Origin: Ignavibacteria bacterium | Lineage (GTDB): Bacteria; Bacteroidota; Ignavibacteria; Kapaibacteriales; UBA961 | Direction: 5' to 3' | DNA length: 64,000 bases | Assembly (NCBI GenBank): GCA_947491315.1 | Contig: CANLII010000002.1 | Span: 186,001 to 250,000, forward strand | Shown: positions 1 to 8,255 of the stretch, one piece after another | How positions within the stretch are numbered: position 1 is the stretch's first letter | How the letters are laid out: every line of letters starts with the position of its first letter | The notes under the pieces: model-generated | Seen by the model: only the letters and a program-made list of their open reading frames with translations | Told to the model about the DNA's origin: nothing | Databases searched by the model: none | Translations under genes and position numbers: made by a program

Positions 1-2
1 CA

Positions 3-239
3 GGCATTGCTTCATCGATCATAGCAGAAGCAGGACTCAGCTTTTTGGGTCTTGGCATACAAAGACCTGAGCCATCCTGGGGAATATTCATCTCCGACCA
101 TTATGGATACATCTTTGCGGGTAAATACTGGGGTTTAACAGTATATCCGAGTATCGCAATTGCGGCTGCCGTCTATGGATTCAATCTTTTGGGTGATGGT
201 CTGCGTGATGCATTCGATCCAAAGGCAATTCAACGTTGA
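3..239 (+). CDS. Oligopeptide/dipeptide ABC transporter permease, C-terminal fragment (DppC/OppC family)
   Basis: The 78 residues visible are the C-terminal end of an inner-membrane permease; the gene begins before the window. The segment with GLSFLGLGIQRPEPSWG is the typical end of the EAA-type loop of DppC/OppC permeases, which pass peptides or nickel through the membrane using a partner ATPase. The last part (LLGDGLRDAFDPK) is also characteristic of the family terminus. Only one or two membrane spans remain visible, so substrate cannot be judged. It ends one base before the start of holA, which suggests co-transcription. A solute-binding lipoprotein near the other end of the window belongs to a different (sugar-type) family and is not an obvious partner. 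Confidence 0.85.
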   Translation, partial: GIASSIIAEAGLSFLGLGIQRPEPSWGIFISDHYGYIFAGKYWGLTVYPSIAIAAAVYGFNLLGDGLRDAFDPKAIQR

Positions 240-240
240 C

Positions 241-1314
241 ATGCTCATAGATACACTCACATTGATACTATCGGGGACAGAACCATTACCACCCGCACTT
301 CTCATTTATGGAGAAGAAGAATTTTTGCGCGAGGAGGCATATCATGCAATCATGCATAAGATTCTTCCCGAAGGCATGCATCATGATATTGAAATCATCG
401 ATGCAGAGAATTCGAGTGAATCACAGATAGTTGACATTGCCGATGCATATCCATTCATTTCAGAAAAAAAGATCATTATCATCAAGCAAGCCGATAAACT
501 ATTTTCTGGAAGATCGAAGAAATCAACGGGTAAATCTGCACTGCTCAATTATTTAAAATCTCCTCAGCCTACATCATTTATCGTTTTTACTGGCATTTTT
601 CCCTCACTCACAGGATTAAGAGCCGCAAGAAAAAGCCCCAAACAGTCTGAAAAAGCAAAAAAAACAACACTGGGATTAGCTTTCCCTCTCAATGAAATCA
701 TTGAGTTGATACCATCATTCGAATGCCCCAAAGTCTCAGAACGAGAACTTTTGTTATGGACAAATAAACGATTTGCAACTTTTGGAAAAGGAATCACTCG
801 CGAAGCTGGAGAGTATTTAATAGCCAATGCCGGGATTTCACTTCGCGACATAGCAAATGAACTTGAAAAATTGATGCTATTTGCACCAGAAAAAAAACAG
901 TATACCGAAGAAGATGTATTAGGATTGGTAGGTTCATCAAGGGTATATAACATTTTTGAATTGCAAAAGGCATTCGGTGCGGGTGAAACAGCCAAATCGA
1001 TTGAAATTGTACATCACATGCTGAACAATAATGGAAATGCAATCATGATCATTTCTATGCTCTTACGATACTTTTCTGCTTTGTTCCGTTTACAAGATGC
1101 CCAAGGTCAAGGCGGAAATTCTTATGAAATAGCAAGAATCGTAGGAATTAACGCATATTTTCTACCGGAATATCAATCAGCGCTCAGGAATTATCCACCT
1201 ATGAAATTGGCAAGAGCATTTTATTTACTAAGAAATGCCGACTTAACCCTTAAGACAAGCTCGCAATCCCCAATAGTCATATTGCAAAAAGTCATAGTTG
1301 GACTTTCCGAATAA
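241..1314 (+). CDS. holA: DNA polymerase III subunit delta
   Basis: This 357-residue protein matches HolA, the delta subunit of the clamp loader, which opens the beta sliding clamp during replication. Visible family signs are the N-terminal PALLIYGEEEFLREEAY motif, a P-loop-like region without a functional ATP site as usual for delta, and the C-terminal helical collar region with LLRYFSALFRLQ. An upstream ATG in the same frame at 160 was rejected because it would lie inside the preceding permease; the ATG at 241 follows that gene's stop by one base. Length is normal for the family. The insert with many lysines around residues 120-145 (KSPKQSEKAKKTT) is longer than in model proteins. Confidence 0.88.
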   Translation: MLIDTLTLILSGTEPLPPALLIYGEEEFLREEAYHAIMHKILPEGMHHDIEIIDAENSSESQIVDIADAYPFISEKKIIIIKQADKLFSGRSKKSTGKSALLNYLKSPQPTSFIVFTGIFPSLTGLRAARKSPKQSEKAKKTTLGLAFPLNEIIELIPSFECPKVSERELLLWTNKRFATFGKGITREAGEYLIANAGISLRDIANELEKLMLFAPEKKQYTEEDVLGLVGSSRVYNIFELQKAFGAGETAKSIEIVHHMLNNNGNAIMIISMLLRYFSALFRLQDAQGQGGNSYEIARIVGINAYFLPEYQSALRNYPPMKLARAFYLLRNADLTLKTSSQSPIVILQKVIVGLSE

Positions 1315-1341
1315 TTTCAACTCATCCTTTTTGTAAATTGT

Positions 1342-1372
1342 TTGGAATATTTCAAGAGTCTCAGTATATTTG
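1342..1372 (+). promoter_or_regulatory. Bacteroidetes-type promoter for rpsT
   Basis: TTG at 1342-1344 is followed after exactly 20 bases by TATATTTG at 1365-1372, a perfect match to the -33 TTG and -7 TAnnTTTG elements of Bacteroidetes primary sigma factor promoters. Transcription would start near 1379, giving a 30-base leader before rpsT. It separates rpsT and the following tRNA and rpsO from holA. Confidence 0.75.
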
Positions 1373-1408
1373 TGTCTCTATTTCTATAAATGAATACAAT
1401 AATACCGT

Positions 1409-1675
1409 ATGGCACATCATCAGTCAGCGATCAAACGCGACCGTCAAAACAAGAAGCGCGCAATTTACAATAGAGCTAATCGTAAGGCATATCGCGAAGC
1501 GATTAAAGCTGTACGCTTGGCAAAAACCGTTCAAGAAGCTGAGGTGCTTTTCGTAAAAGCTACCAGTATTCTGGACAGAGTTGCATCACGCGGTGTATTG
1601 CACAAGAATAATGTTGCAAACAAGAAATCAAAACTTGCTCTGCATATCAACAAAATGAAAGCAGCCCAAGCCTGA
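1409..1675 (+). CDS. rpsT: 30S ribosomal protein S20
   Basis: An 88-residue, strongly basic and helical protein that matches S20, a primary binder of the 5' domain of 16S rRNA. Visible family features are the N-terminal MAHHQSAIKRDRQNKKRA and the C-terminal GVLHKNNVANKKSKLA segments. Length is the family norm. A near-consensus promoter lies just upstream at 1342-1372, and tRNA-Arg begins six bases after the stop, so the two are probably in one transcript that is processed at the tRNA 5' end. An alternative frame (1338-1556) over the same bases is a shadow. Confidence 0.96.
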   Translation: MAHHQSAIKRDRQNKKRAIYNRANRKAYREAIKAVRLAKTVQEAEVLFVKATSILDRVASRGVLHKNNVANKKSKLALHINKMKAAQA

Positions 1676-1681
1676 TTTGTC

Positions 1682-1755
1682 GCACCCGTAGCTCAACTGG
1701 ATAGAGCATTTGACTACGGATCAAAAGGTTTGGGGTTCGAATCCCTACGGGTGCA
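1682..1755 (+). tRNA. tRNA-Arg (anticodon ACG)
   Basis: A full cloverleaf of 74 bases can be drawn. The acceptor stem pairs GCACCCG with CGGGTGC, followed by discriminator A. The D stem is GCTC/GAGC, the anticodon stem is TTTGA/TCAAA with loop CTACGGA (anticodon ACG), and the T arm carries TTCGAAT. ACG is normally edited to ICG and reads CGN arginine codons. The 3' CCA is not encoded (CTT follows). It lies between rpsT and rpsO on the same strand. Confidence 0.95.
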
Positions 1756-1793
1756 CTTAACTGATTTACACATCATATCTCAATAGAATATTT

Positions 1794-2060
1794 ATGCTGA
1801 ATCAAGCAAAAAAAGCAGAAATCACAAAACAATATGGCGGAAATGAGTCCAATACAGGACTGACTGAAGTACAAATTGCTTTACTTACGGAAAATATATC
1901 CGTATTGGCCAAGCATCTTGAGCAGCACAAGAAGGATTTCCATAGCCGTCGCGGACTCATGCAAATGGTTAGTGATAGAAAGAAGTTACTCAACTATTTG
2001 ATGAGAAATGACATCACGAGATATCGCGCCATCATCAGCGCTTTATCAATCAGAAAGTAA
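1794..2060 (+). CDS. rpsO: 30S ribosomal protein S15
   Basis: This 88-residue protein matches S15, which binds the central domain of 16S rRNA at the three-way junction with h20-h22. The conserved [28 protein letters not shown] and RKKLLNYL motifs are present, in the usual helical order, and the length is one residue short of the E. coli protein. An intrinsic terminator follows directly. The order rpsO then pnp is the classic arrangement seen in many bacteria. A minus-strand open frame over the same bases is a shadow. Confidence 0.97.
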   Translation: MLNQAKKAEITKQYGGNESNTGLTEVQIALLTENISVLAKHLEQHKKDFHSRRGLMQMVSDRKKLLNYLMRNDITRYRAIISALSIRK

Positions 2061-2064
2061 ATTT

Positions 2065-2095
2065 AAGGGCGCTCATAGCGCCCTTTTTTGTTTTT
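2065..2095 (+). terminator. Rho-independent terminator after rpsO
   Basis: A perfect 9-bp stem (AAGGGCGCT / AGCGCCCTT, loop CAT) starts five bases after the rpsO stop and is followed by a T-rich run broken by single G residues. It should end most of the rpsT/tRNA/rpsO transcript, with any read-through entering pnp. Confidence 0.88.
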
Positions 2096-2148
2096 GTTTA
2101 TTATGTAATAATATAATCATGGGAGATTCATTATCGTGGGCATGCCGC

Positions 2149-2195
2149 TCTGAGTGCAGGAAGGTATCTTTTTTTGGTTTCTTCCTCCGCTCAGA
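2149..2195 (+). promoter_or_regulatory. Stem-loop in the pnp leader
   Basis: In the leader between rpsO and pnp, TCTGAG (2149-2154) pairs with CTCAGA (2190-2195), and AGGAAG (2158-2163) pairs with CTTCCT (2181-2186). The two helices are separated by a symmetric 3x3 internal loop and capped by a 17-base T-rich loop. In E. coli a pnp leader duplex is cut by RNase III and used by PNPase for autoregulation. Whether this stem does the same is inference from position and shape only. No SD-like or T-run element makes it a terminator. Confidence 0.5.
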
Positions 2196-2254
2196 CTTCT
2201 GTCCTCATAAGTAGTCTTCCCATGAATGTTTCATGTGCTAACCCAAGGAAAATT

Positions 2255-4618
2255 ATGGCACAACATTCAGTTTCCCTCACGCTCAATGGACGGGAATATT
2301 CAATCGAGACAGGCCGTTTTGCAAAACTCGCCAATGGTGCAGTCATGGTTCGTTATGGCGATACTATGGTTCTTGTCACTGTATGTGCTTCTCAAGATTC
2401 AAAACCTGATCTTGATTTCTTACCTTTAACCGTTGAATATCGTGAGAAAGCAGCGGCAGCAGGGAAAATTCCTGGTGGATTTTTCAAGCGCGAAGGAAAG
2501 CCCAGCGAAAAAGAAGTATTGTCCGCACGATTGATTGATCGCCCAGCAAGGCCACTTTTCCCCAAGGGTTGGAGACATGAAACCCAAATCGTGGCTTCAA
2601 TTTATTCCTCAGAACCTGAGATTGATTCTGACACTTTGGCGGCAGTTGGTGCTTCAGCAGCACTTGCGGTTTCTGATATCCCTTTTAATGGTCCATATTC
2701 CGAAGTCATGGTTGGTCGTGTGAATGGCGAATTCATTTGCAATCCAACGATGAGTCAATTATTGGAATCAGATATAGAAATTATTGTTGCCGGAACAGAC
2801 GAAGCCATCATGATGGTGGAAGGAAGTTCAAAAGAAATTTCTGAAGGAGATTTCATTGCAGCATTGGAATTTGCGCATGCCACTATCAAACAACTCAATG
2901 CATTACAATTGCAGTTGCGTGAACTTGCAGGCAAAACAAAAAAGGAATTTATATCAGTTGAAGATGATGAAGCATTGCTTTTGGCTGTGAAGGCCATTGC
3001 CACGCCACTCATTAAAGAGCAGATTCGTAAAGATTCCATCAAAGAGCAACGCATTGAATTTGCAAAGTTATTGCGCGAAACCGTACTTAATGCATTGCAA
3101 GAAGCAGAACCACTTGAAGTACAAGCACTTCTTGATGCTCGCTCAAAGAAAGTCAAGGGTTATATCTCCAAGATCGAAAAGCATGAAATGCGTCGCATGA
3201 TCATTGAAGACAAAAGACGCTTGGATGGTAGAAAAACAACTGATATTCGTGCAATTGATTGCAATCCTGGATTGCTTCCAAGAACACATGGATCCGCATT
3301 GTTCACCCGCGGTGAGACACAGAGTTTATCTACAGTCACTCTTGGCACAAAGAGAGATGAGCAAATGATTGACGGTCTTTTCGAAACAGAATTCCGTCGC
3401 TTCATGTTGCATTATAATTTCCCTCCTTTCTCCACTGGTGAAGCAGGTCGCATGACAGGCACAAGTCGTCGTGAAATCGGCCATGGTAAACTTGCAGAAC
3501 GTGCATTGAAAGTGATGATGCCAAGTGATGAAGATTTCCCTTATGTAGTAAGAATCATTTCCGACATTTTGGAATCAAATGGTTCTTCCTCAATGGCAAC
3601 AGTTTGTGCTGGAAGCCTTGCACTCATGGACGCTGGTGTTCCTGTGAAGAAAGCAGTTGCTGGTATTGCCATGGGACTCATCATGGAAGAAGATGACTCA
3701 GCGATTTTGAGTGATATTTTGGGTGATGAAGATTTCCTTGGCGATATGGATTTTAAAGTCGCCGGAACAGTTGAAGGTATTACAGCTTGTCAAATGGATA
3801 TCAAGATTGGTGGTTTGTCCACTGAACTCATGAGTCGCGCATTGGATCAGGCTCGTCATGGTCGTCTGCATATTCTCAGCATCATGAATGAATCTCTCTC
3901 TGAACATCGTTCTGATCTTTCTGAATTTGCTCCAAGACTTACCACAATCATGATTGCGCAAGACATGATCGGTACAGTAATCGGACCAGGTGGCGATACT
4001 ATTCGGGGTATGCAAAGAGAATTCGGTGTTGAGATCACGATCGAAGATGATGGATCATGTATCATTGCCGCAACAAATCAAGAAGCCGCTCAGAAGACAA
4101 TTGATAGAATTAAAGTGCTTACAAGTCCACCGGAAGTTGGTAAAGTGTATACCGCTACAGTGAAAGATGTGCGTGAAGGACTTGGCGCAATTGTTGAATT
4201 CATGCCTAAAACAAAAGGTCTTTTACATATTTCTCAAATCAGTTATGAACATTTCCAAAATGTTGGTGATGTACTGAAACTCGGTCAACAGATTGATGTA
4301 AAACTGTTGGAAATCCAATCAGATGGAAAATTCAGATTGAGTCATAAAGTTCTTCTTACTCCTCCCGAAGGCTATGTAGAGCCACAAAGACAAGATCGTC
4401 CTCGTCGCGATGATCGCGGTGGCCGTGGTGGTTTTGACAGAGATCGTGGTGGTCGTGGTGGTTATGACCGCGATAGAGGTCCTCGTCGTGATGATCGTCC
4501 GCGTGAAGATCGCCCAAATGATGATCGTCCGCGCGAAGATCGTCCAAGAGATGATCGTCCGCGCGAAGAGCGACCAAATGATGATCGTCCAAGAGATGAT
4601 AGAAGATTCGAAGACTAA
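2255..4618 (+). CDS. pnp: Polyribonucleotide nucleotidyltransferase (PNPase) with Arg/Asp-rich tail
   Basis: PNPase degrades RNA 3' to 5' by phosphorolysis and takes part in mRNA decay. The 787-residue product shows the first RNase PH domain (about 1-210), a helical domain, the second catalytic RNase PH domain (about 310-540, with FPPFSTGE and GHGKLAERAL), a KH domain with the GXXG loop IGPGGDTI, and an S1 domain (about 625-695). The ATG at 2255 was chosen because AAGGAA lies just upstream and the family N-terminus begins here; in-frame ATGs from 2174 fall in the leader. Beyond S1 there is a roughly 78-residue low-complexity tail of RGG and DDRPRED-type repeats, longer than in E. coli PNPase. 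An intrinsic terminator follows. Confidence 0.96.
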   Translation: MAQHSVSLTLNGREYSIETGRFAKLANGAVMVRYGDTMVLVTVCASQDSKPDLDFLPLTVEYREKAAAAGKIPGGFFKREGKPSEKEVLSARLIDRPARPLFPKGWRHETQIVASIYSSEPEIDSDTLAAVGASAALAVSDIPFNGPYSEVMVGRVNGEFICNPTMSQLLESDIEIIVAGTDEAIMMVEGSSKEISEGDFIAALEFAHATIKQLNALQLQLRELAGKTKKEFISVEDDEALLLAVKAIATPLIKEQIRKDSIKEQRIEFAKLLRETVLNALQEAEPLEVQALLDARSKKVKGYISKIEKHEMRRMIIEDKRRLDGRKTTDIRAIDCNPGLLPRTHGSALFTRGETQSLSTVTLGTKRDEQMIDGLFETEFRRFMLHYNFPPFSTGEAGRMTGTSRREIGHGKLAERALKVMMPSDEDFPYVVRIISDILESNGSSSMATVCAGSLALMDAGVPVKKAVAGIAMGLIMEEDDSAILSDILGDEDFLGDMDFKVAGTVEGITACQMDIKIGGLSTELMSRALDQARHGRLHILSIMNESLSEHRSDLSEFAPRLTTIMIAQDMIGTVIGPGGDTIRGMQREFGVEITIEDDGSCIIAATNQEAAQKTIDRIKVLTSPPEVGKVYTATVKDVREGLGAIVEFMPKTKGLLHISQISYEHFQNVGDVLKLGQQIDVKLLEIQSDGKFRLSHKVLLTPPEGYVEPQRQDRPRRDDRGGRGGFDRDRGGRGGYDRDRGPRRDDRPREDRPNDDRPREDRPRDDRPREERPNDDRPRDDRRFED

Positions 4619-4624
4619 ACAACA

Positions 4625-4658
4625 TCCCCTTGCCCAAGAAAGCAAGGGGATTTTTTTT
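4625..4658 (+). terminator. Rho-independent terminator after pnp
   Basis: A perfect 9-bp stem TCCCCTTGC / GCAAGGGGA with an 8-base loop is followed by eight T residues. It starts seven bases after the pnp stop and separates pnp from the tandem repeat array. Confidence 0.92.
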
Positions 4659-4670
4659 GAGTCAGTTATC

Positions 4671-5085
4671 ATGATATCGCCCCGCTGGGGCTGGGATGAT
4701 ATCGCCCCGAGCGAAGCCGAGGGGTGGGGTTATGATGATTGCACCCCGAGCGCGAAGCCGAGGGGTGGGGCTGGGATGATGTCACCCCGAGCGAAGCCGA
4801 GGGGTGGGGCTGGGATGATGTCGCCCCGAGTGAAGCCGAGGGGTGGGGCTAATATGATGTCACCCCGAGCGAAGCCGAGGGGTGGGGCTTTGATGATTGC
4901 ACCCCGAGCGAAGCCGAGGGGTGGGGTTATGATGATTGCACCCCGAGCGAAGCCGAGGGGTGGGGCTTTGATGATTGCACCCCGAGCGAAGCCGAGGGGT
5001 GGGGCTTTGATGATTGCACCCCGAGCGAAGCCGAGGGGTGGGGCTGGGATGATGTCGCCCCGAGTGAAGCCGAGGGGTGGGGCTA
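4671..5085. repeat. GC-rich tandem array of ten 39-bp units
   Basis: Ten units start with CCCCGAG at 4705, 4744, 4785, 4824, 4863, 4902, 4941, 4980, 5019 and 5058; nine steps are 39 bp except one of 41 bp (two extra bases, CG, in unit 2). A shortened 25-bp copy precedes the first. Each unit holds a near-invariant 20-base core, CCCCGAGCGAAGCCGAGGGG, with CCCC and GGGG ends able to pair, then TGGGGCT and a variable part in two versions (GATGATGTC or GATGATTGCA). Because 39 is a multiple of three and there are no stops, both strands stay open across the array; these frames are not taken as genes. G+C is far above the surroundings. Function is unknown. Confidence 0.93.
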
Positions 5086-5129
5086 TGTGGAAGATTTGTA
5101 TATTCGTGGGATATTTTTTGGGAGAAATC

Positions 5130-6314
5130 ATGTCAGTACTTTTTACGATGTTGGGTTGCATTTTTGCCAGTATCATCATGATACTGAGCGTGTATTTCAT
5201 CATGCCATTTCCGGGGAGTCAGCATGCTGAGACCATCGACATCGCTTATATGCTGCATTCCTGGTATTGGTTTATCATCACGCCTTTACTCATACTGGCT
5301 TTGTTTGGATATGTAAAACTCTATCTTGACAAGGCTTCATGGATAAAAAAAACTCTTCTTATACTTCCCTTTGTACTTCCCGGTGCTTTGTATTATGTGA
5401 CCAATACTATGATGAGTGCCGACTCTATGTTCCTTCAACCTCGAAGCATTAGTCATATCCCTGTTTCCAATTCATCACTTGATCAATCGATGATTGTGAT
5501 TGGTACCGAAATCAATGGCGAAGCAAGAGCATATCCAATGAATATTGTCGGTTATCATCATCAAATTCGCGACTCCATCGGTGGGGTTCCGGTGATGATC
5601 ACCTATTGCACGGTATGCAGAACAGGTAGAATCTGGGATCCAATCATTGATGGAACAAATGAAGCATTCAGACTTGTAGGCATGGATCATTTCAATGCCA
5701 TGTTTGAAGATACAACAACCGGTTCATGGTGGAGACAAGCCACAGGAGAAGCTGTGACGGGTCCGCGAAAAGGAATGACACTAAAAGAATATCCCATCTA
5801 TCAAAAATCTCTCAAAGAATGGAAAAGACGCTTTCCGAAATCCGTGGTTATGTTGCCGGATATGTCATTTTCAAAAGAATATGCCGGATTATCAGGTTAT
5901 GATAAAGGCATCATACAGAGCGAGCTTATTGGGACAAGTCAAGATTCCTGGAAGGAAAAATCATGGGTGATTGGTATTCGTATAGGCAAAGTGACAAAAG
6001 CATATGATTGGAATCTCATTAAAAATAAACGATTTATTGCAGACAATGTAAACGGTATACCCATCTTAGTGAATATTCTCTCAGACAATGCCACATTCAA
6101 TGTGTGGAATCGCAAAATCGATGGCATCATAATCAATCCAAGATCCATTGGAAATGATCAATTCTATGATGATGGTACGCAAACACTCTGGGATAAAACA
6201 GGTCGTTGCATTGATGGCATATTACTTGGAAAAAGACTCCAAGTAGTAACAGCATATCAAGAATTTTGGCATTCCTGGAGAATATTCAACCCCAATACGC
6301 TCACCTATAAATAG
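5130..6314 (+). CDS. DUF3179 domain membrane protein
   Basis: A 394-residue protein with three or so N-terminal membrane spans (about 5-25, 45-65, 75-95) followed by a DUF3179 domain. Visible domain features are the INGEARAYP motif, the GGVPVMITYCTVCRTG segment with a CTVC cysteine pair, and WWRQATGEAVTGP. Family members are uncharacterised; the paired cysteines hint at redox or metal binding, which is inference. The ATG at 5130 has GGGAG six bases upstream; an in-frame ATG at 5085 would start at the edge of the last repeat unit and was not preferred. The frame runs open back through the repeat array by chance. Confidence 0.8.
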   Translation: MSVLFTMLGCIFASIIMILSVYFIMPFPGSQHAETIDIAYMLHSWYWFIITPLLILALFGYVKLYLDKASWIKKTLLILPFVLPGALYYVTNTMMSADSMFLQPRSISHIPVSNSSLDQSMIVIGTEINGEARAYPMNIVGYHHQIRDSIGGVPVMITYCTVCRTGRIWDPIIDGTNEAFRLVGMDHFNAMFEDTTTGSWWRQATGEAVTGPRKGMTLKEYPIYQKSLKEWKRRFPKSVVMLPDMSFSKEYAGLSGYDKGIIQSELIGTSQDSWKEKSWVIGIRIGKVTKAYDWNLIKNKRFIADNVNGIPILVNILSDNATFNVWNRKIDGIIINPRSIGNDQFYDDGTQTLWDKTGRCIDGILLGKRLQVVTAYQEFWHSWRIFNPNTLTYK

Positions 6315-6351
6315 GGTCAATGATTATGGCGATTTATACCTAAAAAATGGC

Positions 6352-6359
6352 TAATTTTG
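6352..6359 (+). promoter_or_regulatory. Possible -7 element upstream of the ABC exporter gene
   Basis: TAATTTTG matches the Bacteroidetes -7 consensus TAnnTTTG and lies 31 bases before the exporter start. No TTG occurs at the expected -33 position, so support is weak. Confidence 0.35.
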
Positions 6360-6390
6360 TCACATTCTTGAATCCCGTACATCACATCAA

Positions 6391-8151
6391 ATGACCTCAC
6401 AGGAAGATAAAGTATATAGCTCCGTGGATTATACCCTGATCCGCAGATTACTTGCTTTTGTCAAACCATATCGCGCTTCACTATATATTGTTTTCCTGTT
6501 TACCGCTATTGCGGCGGGAATGGCACCTCTCCGTCCTTTCCTTACCAAATTGGGTATTGATTCATATATCATGGAAAAAGATGAACAAGGACTCATGATG
6601 ATGGTTGGCATCATTTTATGTGTTCTTATCATTCATGCCGGACTTCAATATTTCACTTCGATCATGCTTCAAAGAATTGGCCAAAAAGTCCTCTATAATG
6701 TTCGCATGGAAGTGTTCAATCACATACAATCTCTATCACTGCGCAGTTATGACACAATGCCGGTTGGCAGACTCGTAACCCGTGTAACCAATGATATCGA
6801 AGCACTCAATGAATTGTTTACATCCGGTGTGGTGACGATATTTTCCGATATACTACTCATTATTTTCATCATCAGTTTCATGCTTGCAACCAGCTGGGAA
6901 GTCACTCTGGTGACAATCGGCGTGCTCCCGATTTTGATTATAGCAACCATCATTTTCAGAAAAAAAGTACGAGTGGTGTATAGCGAAACGAGAAGACTCA
7001 TCGGTAAACTCAATGCATTTTTGAATGAATATATCACGGGCATCACAACCATTCAATTATATTCTCAAGAATCTTCCCGGTTCAATGAGTTTGATGATAT
7101 CAATACTGAGCATCGAAATGTTCAATTAAAAACCATCTCGTATTATGCATCATTCTTCCCTGTTGTTGAATTCACGAGCGCGCTTGCTCTTGCATTAATT
7201 CTTTGGTATACATCATCACATATTTTCGAAGGTACAATGTCACTCGGAATGCTCATTGCATTCACGCAATATGCAGAGATGTTTTTCAGGCCTATCAGAG
7301 ATTTGACCGAAAAGTATAATACTTTGCAGAGTGCTGTTGCGGCGGCAGAACGAATCTATGATATTCTTGACACACCAATTCCGATGCAGGATCAGAAAGA
7401 TGCTCTAGAATTGAAAGGTTTCAATGAAACAATAGAATTTCATCAAGTCACATTTGGATATGTACCCGATAAAACCGTTCTTCACGAGATAACATTCACT
7501 GTCAAGAAAGGACAAATGATTGCCCTTGTCGGCGCCACAGGTTCCGGAAAAAGTTCAATTGTAAATCTCCTCTGCAGATTTTACGATCCACATTCAGGTG
7601 TAATCCTTATTGATGGTAAAGACATTCGTAGTTTCACAAAATCCTCCCTTCGATCACACATTGCACTAGTATTACAGGATGTTTTTCTGTTTTCACGATC
7701 TGTGGCTGACAATATTTCTCTTGGTAATCCTTCCATTTCACGCGCTGAAATTGAAAAAACGGCTGAGGCTTTGGGTGCAACTGAATTTATCAAGTCATTG
7801 CCACAGGGTTTTGATACGGAGATGATTGAAAGAGCAGGAAATCTTTCCGTTGGACAAAAACAACTCATTTCATTTTGTCGCGCTCTTGCTTATGATCCCG
7901 AAATTCTCATTTTGGATGAAGCAACATCAAGCATTGATACTGAAACAGAACAACTCATCAATGCTTCACTTGACATACTGATGAACAATAGAACATCCAT
8001 TGTGATTGCGCATAGATTGTCAACTATTCAAAAAGCCGATAATATCATCGTTTTGCATCAAGGGATCATTCGAGAAATGGGGACACATCAAGAATTGCTC
8101 AAGCAAAAAGGGTATTATGCACGCTTGCATGCACTGCAATTCGGGGAATAA
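6391..8151 (+). CDS. ABC exporter, fused membrane and ATPase domains (MsbA/multidrug type)
   Basis: This 586-residue half-transporter would work as a dimer that expels lipids, drugs or peptides from the inner membrane. The N-terminal part (about 25-310) has six hydrophobic spans. The C-terminal ATPase shows Walker A GATGSGKSS, the Q-loop VLQDVFLF, signature LSVGQ, Walker B ILILDEATSSID and the H-loop IAHRLST. The signature is LSVGQ rather than LSGGQ, a variation seen in some heterodimeric exporters such as the YheI/YheH type; no partner half-transporter is adjacent. The substrate cannot be read from sequence. A weak -7 box lies upstream. Confidence 0.92.
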   Translation: MTSQEDKVYSSVDYTLIRRLLAFVKPYRASLYIVFLFTAIAAGMAPLRPFLTKLGIDSYIMEKDEQGLMMMVGIILCVLIIHAGLQYFTSIMLQRIGQKVLYNVRMEVFNHIQSLSLRSYDTMPVGRLVTRVTNDIEALNELFTSGVVTIFSDILLIIFIISFMLATSWEVTLVTIGVLPILIIATIIFRKKVRVVYSETRRLIGKLNAFLNEYITGITTIQLYSQESSRFNEFDDINTEHRNVQLKTISYYASFFPVVEFTSALALALILWYTSSHIFEGTMSLGMLIAFTQYAEMFFRPIRDLTEKYNTLQSAVAAAERIYDILDTPIPMQDQKDALELKGFNETIEFHQVTFGYVPDKTVLHEITFTVKKGQMIALVGATGSGKSSIVNLLCRFYDPHSGVILIDGKDIRSFTKSSLRSHIALVLQDVFLFSRSVADNISLGNPSISRAEIEKTAEALGATEFIKSLPQGFDTEMIERAGNLSVGQKQLISFCRALAYDPEILILDEATSSIDTETEQLINASLDILMNNRTSIVIAHRLSTIQKADNIIVLHQGIIREMGTHQELLKQKGYYARLHALQFGE

Positions 8152-8255
8152 TTGTGTTCATCCTTTTGATTACCATATCTTCACTGTCTGATGCTTGAAA
8201 ACATGCCAAATATTGTATTTTGTCATTGATTTTTATATTCATTAGGAGACCTATC

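Noticed and set aside
160-240. Upstream start for holA
   Set aside because: It lies inside the permease gene in another frame; the ATG at 241 follows the permease stop by one base and begins the family N-terminus.
4319-4672. Antisense open frames over the pnp tail
   Set aside because: They mirror the Arg/Asp-coding GAT-CGT repeats and lack ribosome-binding context.
4671-5085. CRISPR array
   Set aside because: The units are contiguous 39-bp copies with no unique spacers, and no cas gene is present.
4410-5129. Plus-strand frame through the pnp tail and the repeat array as part of the DUF3179 protein
   Set aside because: The repeat unit is 39 bp and stop-free, so frames stay open by composition; the real start at 5130 has an SD-like site and a signal/membrane segment.
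4730-5203. Minus-strand 157-residue frame of repeated PPLGFARG-type units
   Set aside because: It is the translation of the tandem array in reverse; no start context or homology, and the pattern follows from the unit length.
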